A DNA stretch of 64,000 bases from Mycobacterium sp. Aquia_216. Lineage in GTDB: Bacteria > Actinomycetota > Actinomycetes > Mycobacteriales > Mycobacteriaceae. The DNA lies in the NCBI RefSeq assembly GCF_026723865.1, contig NZ_CP113529.1, forward strand, positions 3,100,001 to 3,164,000. Direction: 5' to 3'. The translations under genes and the position numbers were made by a program. Shown here piece by piece: positions 17,744 through 25,524 of the stretch; position 1 is the first letter of the stretch, and each line of letters starts with the position of its first letter. The notes under the pieces were generated by a model. The model saw only the letters and a program-made list of their open reading frames with translations, did no database searches and was not told the DNA's origin.

Positions 17744-19048
17744 ATGAACATGGGCGTCAAGGACCGGATTCATTGGGCCGCGGGGTACGGGGTTTCCCGC
17801 GCGTTGCTGAAACTGATGGCGCGCCAGGGTGATCCGATGGCGCAGCTGGCGATCGATACTCGCCGGCCCGAAAACGTGTATCGACTCATCGAAGCGGTGC
17901 GCACGCGCGGCCGCATCTTTCCAATCCCCGGTGGCGTCGCCACCGCAGACGCGCAGCTCGTCCGTGACATCTTGCGAGACGACCGATTCCGGACTATCAA
18001 ACCGCGGGATCAGTCACCGTTTCGAGGGGCACGGTGGATCCTGGCCAAGACCAAGCCGAACGTGCTGAACGCTATTCAGCCGCCGTCGATGCTGGTCACC
18101 GATCCACCCGAGCACGCGCGGCTGCGCCGCCTGGTGTCGCGGGCTTTCACTCCGCGTGCGCTCGAGGGCCTTCATGACCGGATCCAGCAGGTAGCCACCG
18201 ATCTGCTGGATGGCCTGGACGCCGAATGCGACTTGGTCGCCGAGTACGCCTCTCGAATTCCGATCGAAGTCATCGCGGAAATGCTGGGAATACCCCGGGA
18301 GGAGACTCCGCAGCTGTATCAGGTGGGTGAGGATGCGACCAGGTTGCTCTCCAGCGCGGCGCCGTCCTGGCGCGACTTTCAGGTGTCCATCGAGACAGCG
18401 CGCGAATTCGAGCACTACCTGATGATGCATGTCGAACGGCTGCGTCGGCGCGGTGCCGACGACAGCATCCTGGCGGCCGTCTTGCAGGCCGGCGACCTAT
18501 CCGAAACCGAGGTCCTGTTGTTCGCGGCGCTGCTGCTGGGAGCGGGTTTCATCACGACGACGCACGTCCTGGGCAAGGCTGTCGCTTTACTGCTTCGGCA
18601 CCCCGATCAGTTGGACCGGCTGCAGGCAAACCCCGAGGGTTGGCCCAATGCGGTCGAAGAGATGTTGCGGTACGAAACTGCCATTCAATGGGGAGGAAGG
18701 GTCGCCACCGAGGAGCTCGACATGCAGGGTCACGCCATTCGCCCGGGCCAGTTCATCTTGCTGCTGCTCGGCGGAGCCAACCGTGATCCGGCGGTCTTCG
18801 AGCGCCCTGACAAATTCGATATCACCCGGGCCAACGCCCGCGAACACCTGAGTTTCGGCAGCGGTATTCACGTCTGCCTCGGCGCGGCACTGGCGCGCAT
18901 GGAGCTGCACATCGGATTGCAGTCCTTGTTCACGCGGTTCCCTGAGCTGACCCTGGCCGGTGAGCCAATCATGAATGACAGCATTGCGCTGCACGGACTG
19001 AAGCACCTACCCGTGCGCCTCCGGCCCACGGCAGTTATCGCGTCCTAG
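17744..19048 (+). CDS. Cytochrome P450, CYP140-like
   Basis: 434 aa. The heme loop is LSFGSGIHVCLGAALARME with thiolate Cys378, the I-helix reads LLGAGFITTTHVLG (conserved oxygen-activating Thr present), the K-helix EEMLR and the PERF-type region FERPDKFDITRAN follow. The N terminus (MNMGVKDRIHWAAGYGVSRAL) and overall layout resemble CYP140 of M. tuberculosis, a cytosolic P450 of unknown substrate. No ferredoxin or reductase gene is adjacent, so it must use partners encoded elsewhere. Confidence 0.88.
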   Translation: MNMGVKDRIHWAAGYGVSRALLKLMARQGDPMAQLAIDTRRPENVYRLIEAVRTRGRIFPIPGGVATADAQLVRDILRDDRFRTIKPRDQSPFRGARWILAKTKPNVLNAIQPPSMLVTDPPEHARLRRLVSRAFTPRALEGLHDRIQQVATDLLDGLDAECDLVAEYASRIPIEVIAEMLGIPREETPQLYQVGEDATRLLSSAAPSWRDFQVSIETAREFEHYLMMHVERLRRRGADDSILAAVLQAGDLSETEVLLFAALLLGAGFITTTHVLGKAVALLLRHPDQLDRLQANPEGWPNAVEEMLRYETAIQWGGRVATEELDMQGHAIRPGQFILLLLGGANRDPAVFERPDKFDITRANAREHLSFGSGIHVCLGAALARMELHIGLQSLFTRFPELTLAGEPIMNDSIALHGLKHLPVRLRPTAVIAS

Positions 19049-19099
19049 CCCGGCAGACATTCGGGCCGTCGCTCTCATGCGCCGAACTATTGTGAAGGC

Positions 19100-19747
19100 G
19101 TGACCAGCGACGGGCAGCCCATCCCGCGACTGGCAGGAGAGAGCTAGCAGATCGACGATCTTGTCCCGGTGGCTACACCCATCGACCTCGACAACTGCGC
19201 CCGTGAGCCGATCCACATCCCGGGCAGCATCCAGCCGCGCGGCGTGCTTGCGGCGGTGCGGGAGCTCGCCTTCCAGGTGCGTCAAGTCAGCGCCAACGTC
19301 GACGAGCTGCCGGGCCGTCCCGTCGATGCCGTCCTGGGCCAGCACCTGTCGACACTGATCGGTCACCAACAGGCCGCCCGCGTCGAGCAGGCGGCCTCGA
19401 AGTTTCGGCAGCCTGCGCGAGCGCAACCCGCTCGAATGCGTGATCGACGTCGCTGGCCAGCCGCGGGCGTTCGACGCCATCCTCGCGCCGATAGAGCTCT
19501 CGCCGCCGATCGGCATCCGCGGCGTGACGTACGCCCGAGCGAGTTCACCGTCGAGCCCGGCCACGGACTGGTCATGTACTCCGACGGCCTGGTGGAACGT
19601 CGCGGCGAAGTCATCGATGAGGGGCTCGGCCGGTTGGCTGCGGCGCTGGGCCGCGCGGGCGATACGCCGGCGTCCAGGATCTGGACGGCGATGGACTCGG
19701 GCAACATCGACGATGACGTCACCGTCGTTGCCCTCTGGCGCCCCTGA
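19100..19747 (+). pseudogene. Degraded bacteriophytochrome-PP2C phosphatase fusion
   Basis: A former GTG start at 19100 reads MTSDGQPIPRLAGES then hits an in-frame TAG (19145-19147). The same frame continues into LDNCAREPIHIPGSIQPRG, the biliverdin-binding Cys and PAS_2 start of bacteriophytochromes. A +1 shift near 19395 moves the rest of the PAS_2 domain (SLRERNPLECVIDVAGQPRAFDAIL) to another frame. Everything that should follow (GAF, PHY) is missing, and the sequence jumps at about 19485 to the end of a SpoIIE/PP2C phosphatase (PPIGIRG). A second frame change near 19540 leads into EPGHGLVMYSDGLVERRGE. A red-light-regulated phosphatase has therefore been inactivated. GTG 19169 could still start a chimeric 192-aa product. 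Confidence 0.8.
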
Positions 19748-19754
19748 TTTTCGG

Positions 19755-20408
19755 TCACTGCTGATAGGCGGCGAGGTTTTCGGACAGTTCGTCGAACATG
19801 GCCTGGTTCAGGAGGAACGCGACCTTGACCTCGTCGACAGCACGACGAACCGCGCCTGGCGCCAAGCGCAGCGCATCGAGACGTGCCCGATAGCGGTCCT
19901 TGAAAGGCTTGGGCTGCAACGGGAAACGGTACATCGCGAGTCCGGCGCCCTCAAGAGAGAACGTGCGGTCAAGAATCCTGCCGATAGCCTGGCCGCCGGA
20001 GAGATCCCCGAGGTAGCGGGTGTAGTGGTGGGCCACCAGCGCACCGCCCCATGAGACGTCGTCGATGCGATCGCGGTACGCCTCCGCGGCAGGAGACTGT
20101 ATCTGGTTGCCGCCCCGGGGTTTCCAATGCTCGAGGTCTGCCTCGATCGCCGGTAGGCGCTCCAGCAGCGGGTCGTACACCGCGGCCACCAACGGGTCCT
20201 CGCGACGGGTCCGAACGGCGTCCTCCAATGCCGCATAAACCACCCGTAGTCGCAGCAGGTAGTCGGCGTAGCCGTGGTTGTTGACTCGTCCCGCTAGCAA
20301 CTCCGTGACGAACGGCGACTGCTCCGCACGGGCGTGCTCTTCGGCCGAGCCCTCCTTCATCGCGACGGACAGCGGACGATCCGTCTCAGCGCCGCTCACC
20401 GAATTCAC
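19755..20408 (-). CDS. Biliverdin-producing heme oxygenase
   Basis: 217 aa from GTG 20408. The proximal heme ligand is His25 in EEHARAEQSPFV, and the distal helix has HHYTRYLGDLSGGQAIGR, the hallmark GDLSGGQ of canonical heme oxygenases. It cleaves heme to biliverdin, CO and iron. It is convergent with the phytochrome relic, 7 bp away, which fits its original job of supplying the biliverdin chromophore. The gene itself looks intact, so it may now serve iron release. ATG at residue 17 is an alternative start. Confidence 0.93.
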   Translation of the reverse strand: MNSVSGAETDRPLSVAMKEGSAEEHARAEQSPFVTELLAGRVNNHGYADYLLRLRVVYAALEDAVRTRREDPLVAAVYDPLLERLPAIEADLEHWKPRGGNQIQSPAAEAYRDRIDDVSWGGALVAHHYTRYLGDLSGGQAIGRILDRTFSLEGAGLAMYRFPLQPKPFKDRYRARLDALRLAPGAVRRAVDEVKVAFLLNQAMFDELSENLAAYQQ

Positions 20409-20865
20409 GTCTTGGATGGTACCCAGTCCTGCGCCAACGCAGTTTTAGGCCGATTGCCAGCTACCGAGTGTCGCGGTTGAGTACAAGCGAAAGGCGAGGC
20501 GCCGTTCGTCGGACGGCTTCATAAATATTGTGAAGCAATGTAATTCGTTCTACACCTGACAAATATCCTTGCGCAGCATAACATTTCGAACAGATAGCCC
20601 GTGCTTCCGCGCACTCGGCCGAACTTGCGATTCCGACATTGTCCGCGTTCGCCGCCTCCAACTCGGCAACTGTGCGCAAGGTAACAGCCCTTCCGATCGC
20701 GAGTGCAAAACCCCGAGCTGACAACCTAATTGGCGAAGTCGTTGGCAACCGCAAGCATGCCGCACGCTGGCGCTTCCTCGAAGATCCCAGGATCGCGTGG
20801 TAACAAGGAGAACCTGAAGCGCAAAGCAGCATGACCGGACTGCGACGATTTCAGGGGTATACCAA
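20409..20865. other. 457-bp gap upstream of the PPE gene
   Basis: This stretch has a locally lower GC content (for example around 20515-20585). A minus-strand opening (20461-20832, 123 codons) gives a Cys-containing sequence that I do not recognise, without a clear ribosome site. The gap probably holds promoters for the heme oxygenase and the PPE gene. No other gene is seen. Confidence 0.3.
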
Positions 20866-22197
20866 ATGCATTTCGCGGCATTGCCGCCCGAGGTCAACTC
20901 CGGGCGCATGTACGCCGGCCCCGGAGCGGGCTCGATGCTGGCCGCCGCCGCGGCATGGGATGAACTGGCCGACGAGCTGCACACCGCGGCCGCCGACCTC
21001 GAATCGGTGATTTCGGGGCTGACCAGCGAGTCATGGCAGGGTCCGGCGGCCGCCTCGATGGCGGCCGCGGCGGCACCGCAGGTGGAGTGGCTGAACGCCA
21101 CCGCCGCGCAGGCGATGCAGGCTAGTGCCCAGGCCAAAGCCGCCGCGACGGCGTATGAGTCCGCATACGTGATGACGGTGCCCCCACCCGTGGTCGAGGC
21201 CAATCGCGCCGAGCTGACGTCCCTCATCGCGACCAACCTCGTGGGCCAAAACACCGCGGCGATCGCGGCTAACGAAGTCGCCTACGGCGAAATGTGGGCC
21301 CAGGACGTCGCCGCGATGTACAGCTATGCCGGCGAGTCGCAAGCGGCCTCCGAAGTGACTCCGTTCGCTCCGCCGGAGGAGACCACCAACCAGGGCGGAC
21401 TCACCGCGCAGCGGGCCGCAGCCGCGCAGGCCGCCGGCACGTCGGCCGGCCAGGTGCAAAGCGCGCTGTCCAATGGGAATGCGATGTCCGCGGTGCCGAC
21501 TGCGCTACAGGCGCTCACATCGTCGTCCGGTCTGTCCGACTTTTCGGAGTTCTCCAATCCCTATGACCTGGCGTCTCTTGGCTCAGGTTTTCTCGGAAAC
21601 GGCCTCGGCCTGATCGGGCTGGCGGGCGCCGGGGGATTCATTTCTGACGCCGAACAGAAAGCCGTCGGGCCGGCGACCGTATCGGCAGCAGAGCCGTCGG
21701 CGCCGCAGGAAGGGGCGGCGTCAACGAGGCGCCTACCCGAGACGGCGACAACCGTTTCGGCGGAAACGGGCCGCGCGTCCTCCCTCGGCCGTTTGTCGGT
21801 GCCGGAGGGCTGGGCGTCGGCGGCGCCTGAGGTGCGGCTGGTCGCCCAAGCGTCACCGCTCACCGGTCCTGTCCCGACAGCCGGTTCAAGTCCCGGCCTG
21901 TTCAGCGGAATGCCCATTTTCGGCGGCGCGCCGCTGATGGCGTTGTCCGGACGTGGCACAGCGGGTTCCCGGGATCGCCGTCCAGCAGACAAAATCGACG
22001 CCCCCGGGATTTTGGTGCCCGCGGGTGGTGTTCCTCGCGATCTCGGGGAAGCGCCGCGCGGTCGGCCCGGCGGCAGCGCTGCCGAGCTACGCGAAATCAC
22101 CGAGGTGCTAAGTAAACTCGGCCAATTGCGGGACAGCGGAGTTTTGACCGAGCAGGAATTCGGCGAACAGAAGCAGCGACTTCTCAGCGATCGCTGA
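20866..22197 (+). CDS. PPE family protein, SVP subgroup, with SHOCT-like C terminus
   Basis: 443 aa. The PPE domain (about 1-175) begins MHFAALPPEVNSGRMYAGPG and has the SWQG (WxG) motif at 56-59. The subgroup signature GRLSVPEGWASAAPEV lies near residue 310. PPE proteins are exported by ESX type VII systems, normally as a PE-PPE pair, but no PE gene is adjacent. The last 30 residues (EVLSKLGQLRDSGVLTEQEF onward) match the SHOCT pattern, a short C-terminal helical hairpin usually found on bacterial membrane or cytoplasmic proteins. Its presence on a PPE protein is unusual. The ATG is chosen because it starts the canonical PPE N terminus. Confidence 0.92.
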   Translation: MHFAALPPEVNSGRMYAGPGAGSMLAAAAAWDELADELHTAAADLESVISGLTSESWQGPAAASMAAAAAPQVEWLNATAAQAMQASAQAKAAATAYESAYVMTVPPPVVEANRAELTSLIATNLVGQNTAAIAANEVAYGEMWAQDVAAMYSYAGESQAASEVTPFAPPEETTNQGGLTAQRAAAAQAAGTSAGQVQSALSNGNAMSAVPTALQALTSSSGLSDFSEFSNPYDLASLGSGFLGNGLGLIGLAGAGGFISDAEQKAVGPATVSAAEPSAPQEGAASTRRLPETATTVSAETGRASSLGRLSVPEGWASAAPEVRLVAQASPLTGPVPTAGSSPGLFSGMPIFGGAPLMALSGRGTAGSRDRRPADKIDAPGILVPAGGVPRDLGEAPRGRPGGSAAELREITEVLSKLGQLRDSGVLTEQEFGEQKQRLLSDR

Positions 22198-22228
22198 CGC
22201 TGCAACGTGGCCGAGGTGTATCTCGCGC

Positions 22229-22552
22229 GTGATCTCCCCGCGACAGCGGCAAAGGACGCTCGTCATCATGGCGGTTCTTGCGGTGATCTGCGCGTTCGCG
22301 ATGGCAACATGCGTCGGGTTTTACGTCGGTCGCCGCGCGGGCTCGACGCCGTCGACCTGGGGGAAGCGCACCAGCCGCATCGCATTAGGGCGGCTTGCGA
22401 TGAGTTTCGTCGTGCTGATGGTCGTCCGCCGCATCCGGCGGTCCACCCAGGCGCAGCGCCTGTTCCGCGATGCACGTTTGAGATCCGTTGCGCCGCTCGA
22501 CTTCCTGCGTGGGGGAGTCGCGGTCATCGTGAAGCGCGCAACCCTCGTCTGA
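22229..22552 (+). CDS. Small basic membrane protein, unknown
   Basis: 107 aa from GTG 22229. One strong hydrophobic segment (about residues 12-31, VIMAVLAVICAFAMATCVGF) and a weaker one (about 57-66) are followed by an Arg-rich C-terminal half. No family is recognised. It begins 31 bp after the PPE gene and may be co-transcribed with it. Codon use is typical of the neighbours, but the start is uncertain. Confidence 0.5.
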   Translation: MISPRQRQRTLVIMAVLAVICAFAMATCVGFYVGRRAGSTPSTWGKRTSRIALGRLAMSFVVLMVVRRIRRSTQAQRLFRDARLRSVAPLDFLRGGVAVIVKRATLV

Positions 22553-22665
22553 GGTGGCGCGCGGCCCCTGGTGGCAGGCGTTGTCGCCGGAGTTGGTTTG
22601 CTAGTGGCACCACCCGCCCAGGCGAGGCACATGTGCATCAACAGCTGGAAAGGACGAGAACTGGT

Positions 22666-23406
22666 ATGACTGCACTGCAAGGCAAGGTCACGCTCGTGAC
22701 CGGCGCATCGTCGGGCCTGGGTGCCGAAACGGCCAAGCTGCTTTCCCGGCAGGGCGCAACGGTTTTCGGCATAGCGCGGGATAACGCCCGATTGGCCGAG
22801 GTATTCACCGGTGTGGAGCGTGGCTCCCACGCATCAGTCGATGTCGGCTCCGCCAAAGCCTGCAAGGATGCGGTCGAGCAGTGCGTCCAGGAGTTCGGCG
22901 GACTAGACGTCCTGGTCAACGTCGCCGGGAAGCACCAGATGCGCCGAACGGAGTCGATGACCGACGATGAGTGGACAGAGGATCTCGCGGTCAACCTGAA
23001 CGGACCGTTCTACCTGTGCAGGGCCGCTCTGCCGCATCTGCTGGAAAGGGGTGGCAACATCGTCAACGTCGCCTCGATTGCCGGCGTCGAGGGCCAGGCC
23101 TACTCGGCCGGCTACTGCGCCGCCAAGCACGGGCTCATCGGGCTGACTCGAGCTTTGGCAGTGGAGTACACCGCCGATCGGCTGCGCGTCAATGCGGTAT
23201 GTCCCGGCGGCATGCTCACCCCGCAAATCGAACAGTTCAGTGCGCCAGAGGAGCCGAATTACGATCTGATCATGCGCACGGCCTCGCCGCGCGGCATGAT
23301 GCGGCCCCTCGATGTTGCGAATGTGGTTGCGTTCTTGGCCAGCGACGCCGCAGCCGCCATCCATGGCGCGGTCTACCGGGTCGACAACGGCAAGGGCGCC
23401 GGCTGA
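22666..23406 (+). CDS. Short-chain dehydrogenase/reductase
   Basis: 246 aa from ATG 22666, preceded by a ggaaagga ribosome site; the in-frame opening upstream to 22207 overlaps the small membrane protein and is not counted. The cofactor loop is TGASSGLG (13-20), followed by NVAG, the catalytic Ser in NVASIAG and YCAAK with Tyr150 and Lys154. It is a classical SDR reducing or oxidising a carbonyl/hydroxyl pair with NAD(P)(H). The substrate is unknown. Confidence 0.9.
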   Translation: MTALQGKVTLVTGASSGLGAETAKLLSRQGATVFGIARDNARLAEVFTGVERGSHASVDVGSAKACKDAVEQCVQEFGGLDVLVNVAGKHQMRRTESMTDDEWTEDLAVNLNGPFYLCRAALPHLLERGGNIVNVASIAGVEGQAYSAGYCAAKHGLIGLTRALAVEYTADRLRVNAVCPGGMLTPQIEQFSAPEEPNYDLIMRTASPRGMMRPLDVANVVAFLASDAAAAIHGAVYRVDNGKGAG

Positions 23407-23662
23407 AGAAGCCGAATCTCGCTCGTAGTCAAGGAAAGTCAGCACCCAGGGCGAGCGGGCAGATCAGACCCACCAAGCCGCGACGGTTGGTGAGCCCGGT
23501 CATTTCGTCGGTAACGCAGAGTTGGCGGCCTGCAGCAGGCGGACCTCAGGTTCGGATGCCTGGCGCTCGTGCGCCCGGGGATCACCGCCGCATCGCCCCG
23601 GAAGAAATAAGTTGTCGGCCTTTGTACAGGTATTGGATAACTGTGCCGGGTAGCTTGCCCCC

Positions 23663-23896
23663 ATGTCTTTCACAGTGACCTGGGCCGATGGCACCGAAAT
23701 TACCTATGGGGACGAACTCCATTTCGACACCGATGGCGCCGTGCTGAAGATCGGCCCGTCCACGGGCAAGTGGACGTGGTACTTCTCGTCGCACCAATGG
23801 GCCCGCATCGAGCACGATGATCTGAACACCTCGCTGCGACCCGAGTTTCCGCCCGTCGTCACCGGCGCTCATCCCTCGCCCGAACCGAGTTCCTGA
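23663..23896 (+). CDS. Small protein, 77 aa, paralogue of the protein at 17448
   Basis: MSFTVTWADGTEITYGDELHF continues with a GxLKIGPSTGKWTWYF stretch and ends in a Pro/Ser tail. It is beta-rich and related in pattern to the 64-aa protein at 17448. No Shine-Dalgarno precedes ATG 23663, but TAGCTT (23651-23656) lies six bases upstream of the ATG, as in leaderless mycobacterial promoters. The function is unknown. The 256-bp gap before it (23407-23662) has no other gene. Confidence 0.65.
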   Translation: MSFTVTWADGTEITYGDELHFDTDGAVLKIGPSTGKWTWYFSSHQWARIEHDDLNTSLRPEFPPVVTGAHPSPEPSS

Positions 23897-23993
23897 GCGC
23901 CAGACTCCCCACATCCGCGGGCTGGTAGGGTCCGGCAGGATCTCGAACGGCCCGCGTCGCACGCGGAATGGCCCTTTCAGGCTTGCTCGTGCG

Positions 23994-24020
23994 TGGTGGC
24001 GGGTAACTCTGTAGCCACCA
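23994..24020. promoter_or_regulatory. Inverted repeat directly upstream of the MFS transporter ribosome site
   Basis: TGGTGGC (23994-24000) and GCCACCA (24014-24020) are perfect complements separated by 13 bp. They end three bases before the gacggagg ribosome site of the transporter gene. It could be an operator or an mRNA hairpin affecting translation. Confidence 0.35.
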
Positions 24021-24033
24021 GGACGGAGGCAGG

Positions 24034-25509
24034 ATGAGCTCAGGCGCGCAAACGAAAACCATCACGACGCACGTACCGGCGCGCCTGGACCGGTTGCCGT
24101 GGTCGCGGTTTCACTGGCGCGTCGTGGTCGGGCTCGGCGGGGTATGGGTGCTCGATGGGCTCGAGGTCACGATGGTCGGCAACGTGTCCGCCCGGCTCAC
24201 CGAAAAGGGCAGTGGTATCGAGCTCAACCCGGCGCAGATCGGCTACGCGGCGGCGATCTACATCACGGGTGCGTGCCTGGGCGCATTGTTCTTCGGTCAC
24301 CTGACGGACCGGTTCGGACGGCGCAATCTGTTCATCCTGACCCTGGCGGTCTACCTGGTCGCCACCGTCGCGACCGCATTCGCCTTCGCGCCCTGGTATT
24401 TCTTCGTCGCCCGCTTTTTCACCGGCGCCGGCATAGGAGGCGAATACGCGGCCATCAACTCAGCGATCGACGAGTTGATCCCGGCGCGGGTGCGCGGTCG
24501 CGTGGACCTGATCATCAACGGCACCTACTGGCTGGGTTCGGCTGCTGGAGCCGCGGGTGCGCTGGTCCTGCTGGACACCTCGAACTTCCCCGCGAACATC
24601 GGTTGGCGGCTCGCCTTCGGCATCGGTGCCATATTCGGGATCTTCGTGCTGCTTGTCCGGCGCAATGTTCCGGAAAGCCCTCGGTGGTTGTTCATTCATG
24701 GGCGCGACGAGGAAGCCGAGCGGATCGTCGGCGAGATCGAGCAAGACGTGCAGCGAGAAACCGGACAACCGCTGCCCGAGCCACAAGGCGTGCCGCTGAA
24801 AATTCGTCAGCGCCAAGCAATTCCATTCCGGGAGATCGCCCGGGTGGCATTCAAGCTCTATCCGAAGCGCGCGGTGCTCGGGCTCGCGCTATTCATCGGT
24901 CAGGCGTTCCTGTACAACGGTGTGACCTTCAATCTAGGCACGCTGCTGAGCAGGTTCTACGGGATTCCATCCGGAAAAGTGCCGGTGTTCTTCATTCTGT
25001 GGGCGTTGAGCAACTTCCTCGGCCCCTTGGTCCTCGGCCGGCTGTTCGACACCGTCGGCCGCAAACCGATGATCAGCGCCACCTACATCGGCTCCGCGGT
25101 GATCGCGGTTGTCCTCGGGGTGGTGTTCGTGAACCAGACCGGTGGTGTCTGGACCTTCATCGTCGTGCTGGCAGCGGCCTTCTTCCTGGCCTCGGCGGGA
25201 GCAAGTGCGGCGTACTTGACCGTCAGCGAGATCTTCCCGATGGAGACCAGGGCGCTGGCCATCGCGTTCTTCTACGCCGTGGGCACCGCGATCGGCGGCA
25301 TCACCGGGCCGATCCTCTTCGGTGAGTTGATCAATTCGGGGGACCGGGGTCAGGTGCTCTGGTCGTTCCTGATCGGGGCGATCGTGATGGCGGTCGCGGG
25401 CCTGGTCGAGCTATGGCTCGGGATCGCGGCCGAGCAGCGAGCTCTGGAGGATCTGGCGCTGCCGTTGACGGTGGCCGACGCGGAGAGCCGGGAAGACTCG
25501 CCCGCGTAG
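24034..25509 (+). CDS. Major facilitator superfamily transporter (sugar/aromatic-acid porter type)
   Basis: 491 aa with about 12 hydrophobic segments. The loop 2-3 motif is GHLTDRFGRR and its repeat in the second half is GRLFDTVGRK; ESPRWLFIHGRDEEAERIV after helix 6 is typical of sugar- and metabolite-porter families. The substrate cannot be read from sequence. A clear ribosome site (ggaggcagg) precedes ATG 24034. It is an inner-membrane secondary transporter. Confidence 0.9.
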   Translation: MSSGAQTKTITTHVPARLDRLPWSRFHWRVVVGLGGVWVLDGLEVTMVGNVSARLTEKGSGIELNPAQIGYAAAIYITGACLGALFFGHLTDRFGRRNLFILTLAVYLVATVATAFAFAPWYFFVARFFTGAGIGGEYAAINSAIDELIPARVRGRVDLIINGTYWLGSAAGAAGALVLLDTSNFPANIGWRLAFGIGAIFGIFVLLVRRNVPESPRWLFIHGRDEEAERIVGEIEQDVQRETGQPLPEPQGVPLKIRQRQAIPFREIARVAFKLYPKRAVLGLALFIGQAFLYNGVTFNLGTLLSRFYGIPSGKVPVFFILWALSNFLGPLVLGRLFDTVGRKPMISATYIGSAVIAVVLGVVFVNQTGGVWTFIVVLAAAFFLASAGASAAYLTVSEIFPMETRALAIAFFYAVGTAIGGITGPILFGELINSGDRGQVLWSFLIGAIVMAVAGLVELWLGIAAEQRALEDLALPLTVADAESREDSPA

Positions 25510-25524
25510 GTTATCGTCGGCGAC

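Noticed and set aside
20461..20832. 123-codon minus-strand ORF upstream of the PPE gene
   Set aside because: No recognisable domain or ribosome site; it may be accidental, so it is mentioned only in the gap description.
22207..22665. Upstream extension of the SDR reading frame
   Set aside because: It shares DNA with the small membrane protein in another frame and is not SDR-like; ATG 22666 has a ribosome site and gives the normal SDR length.
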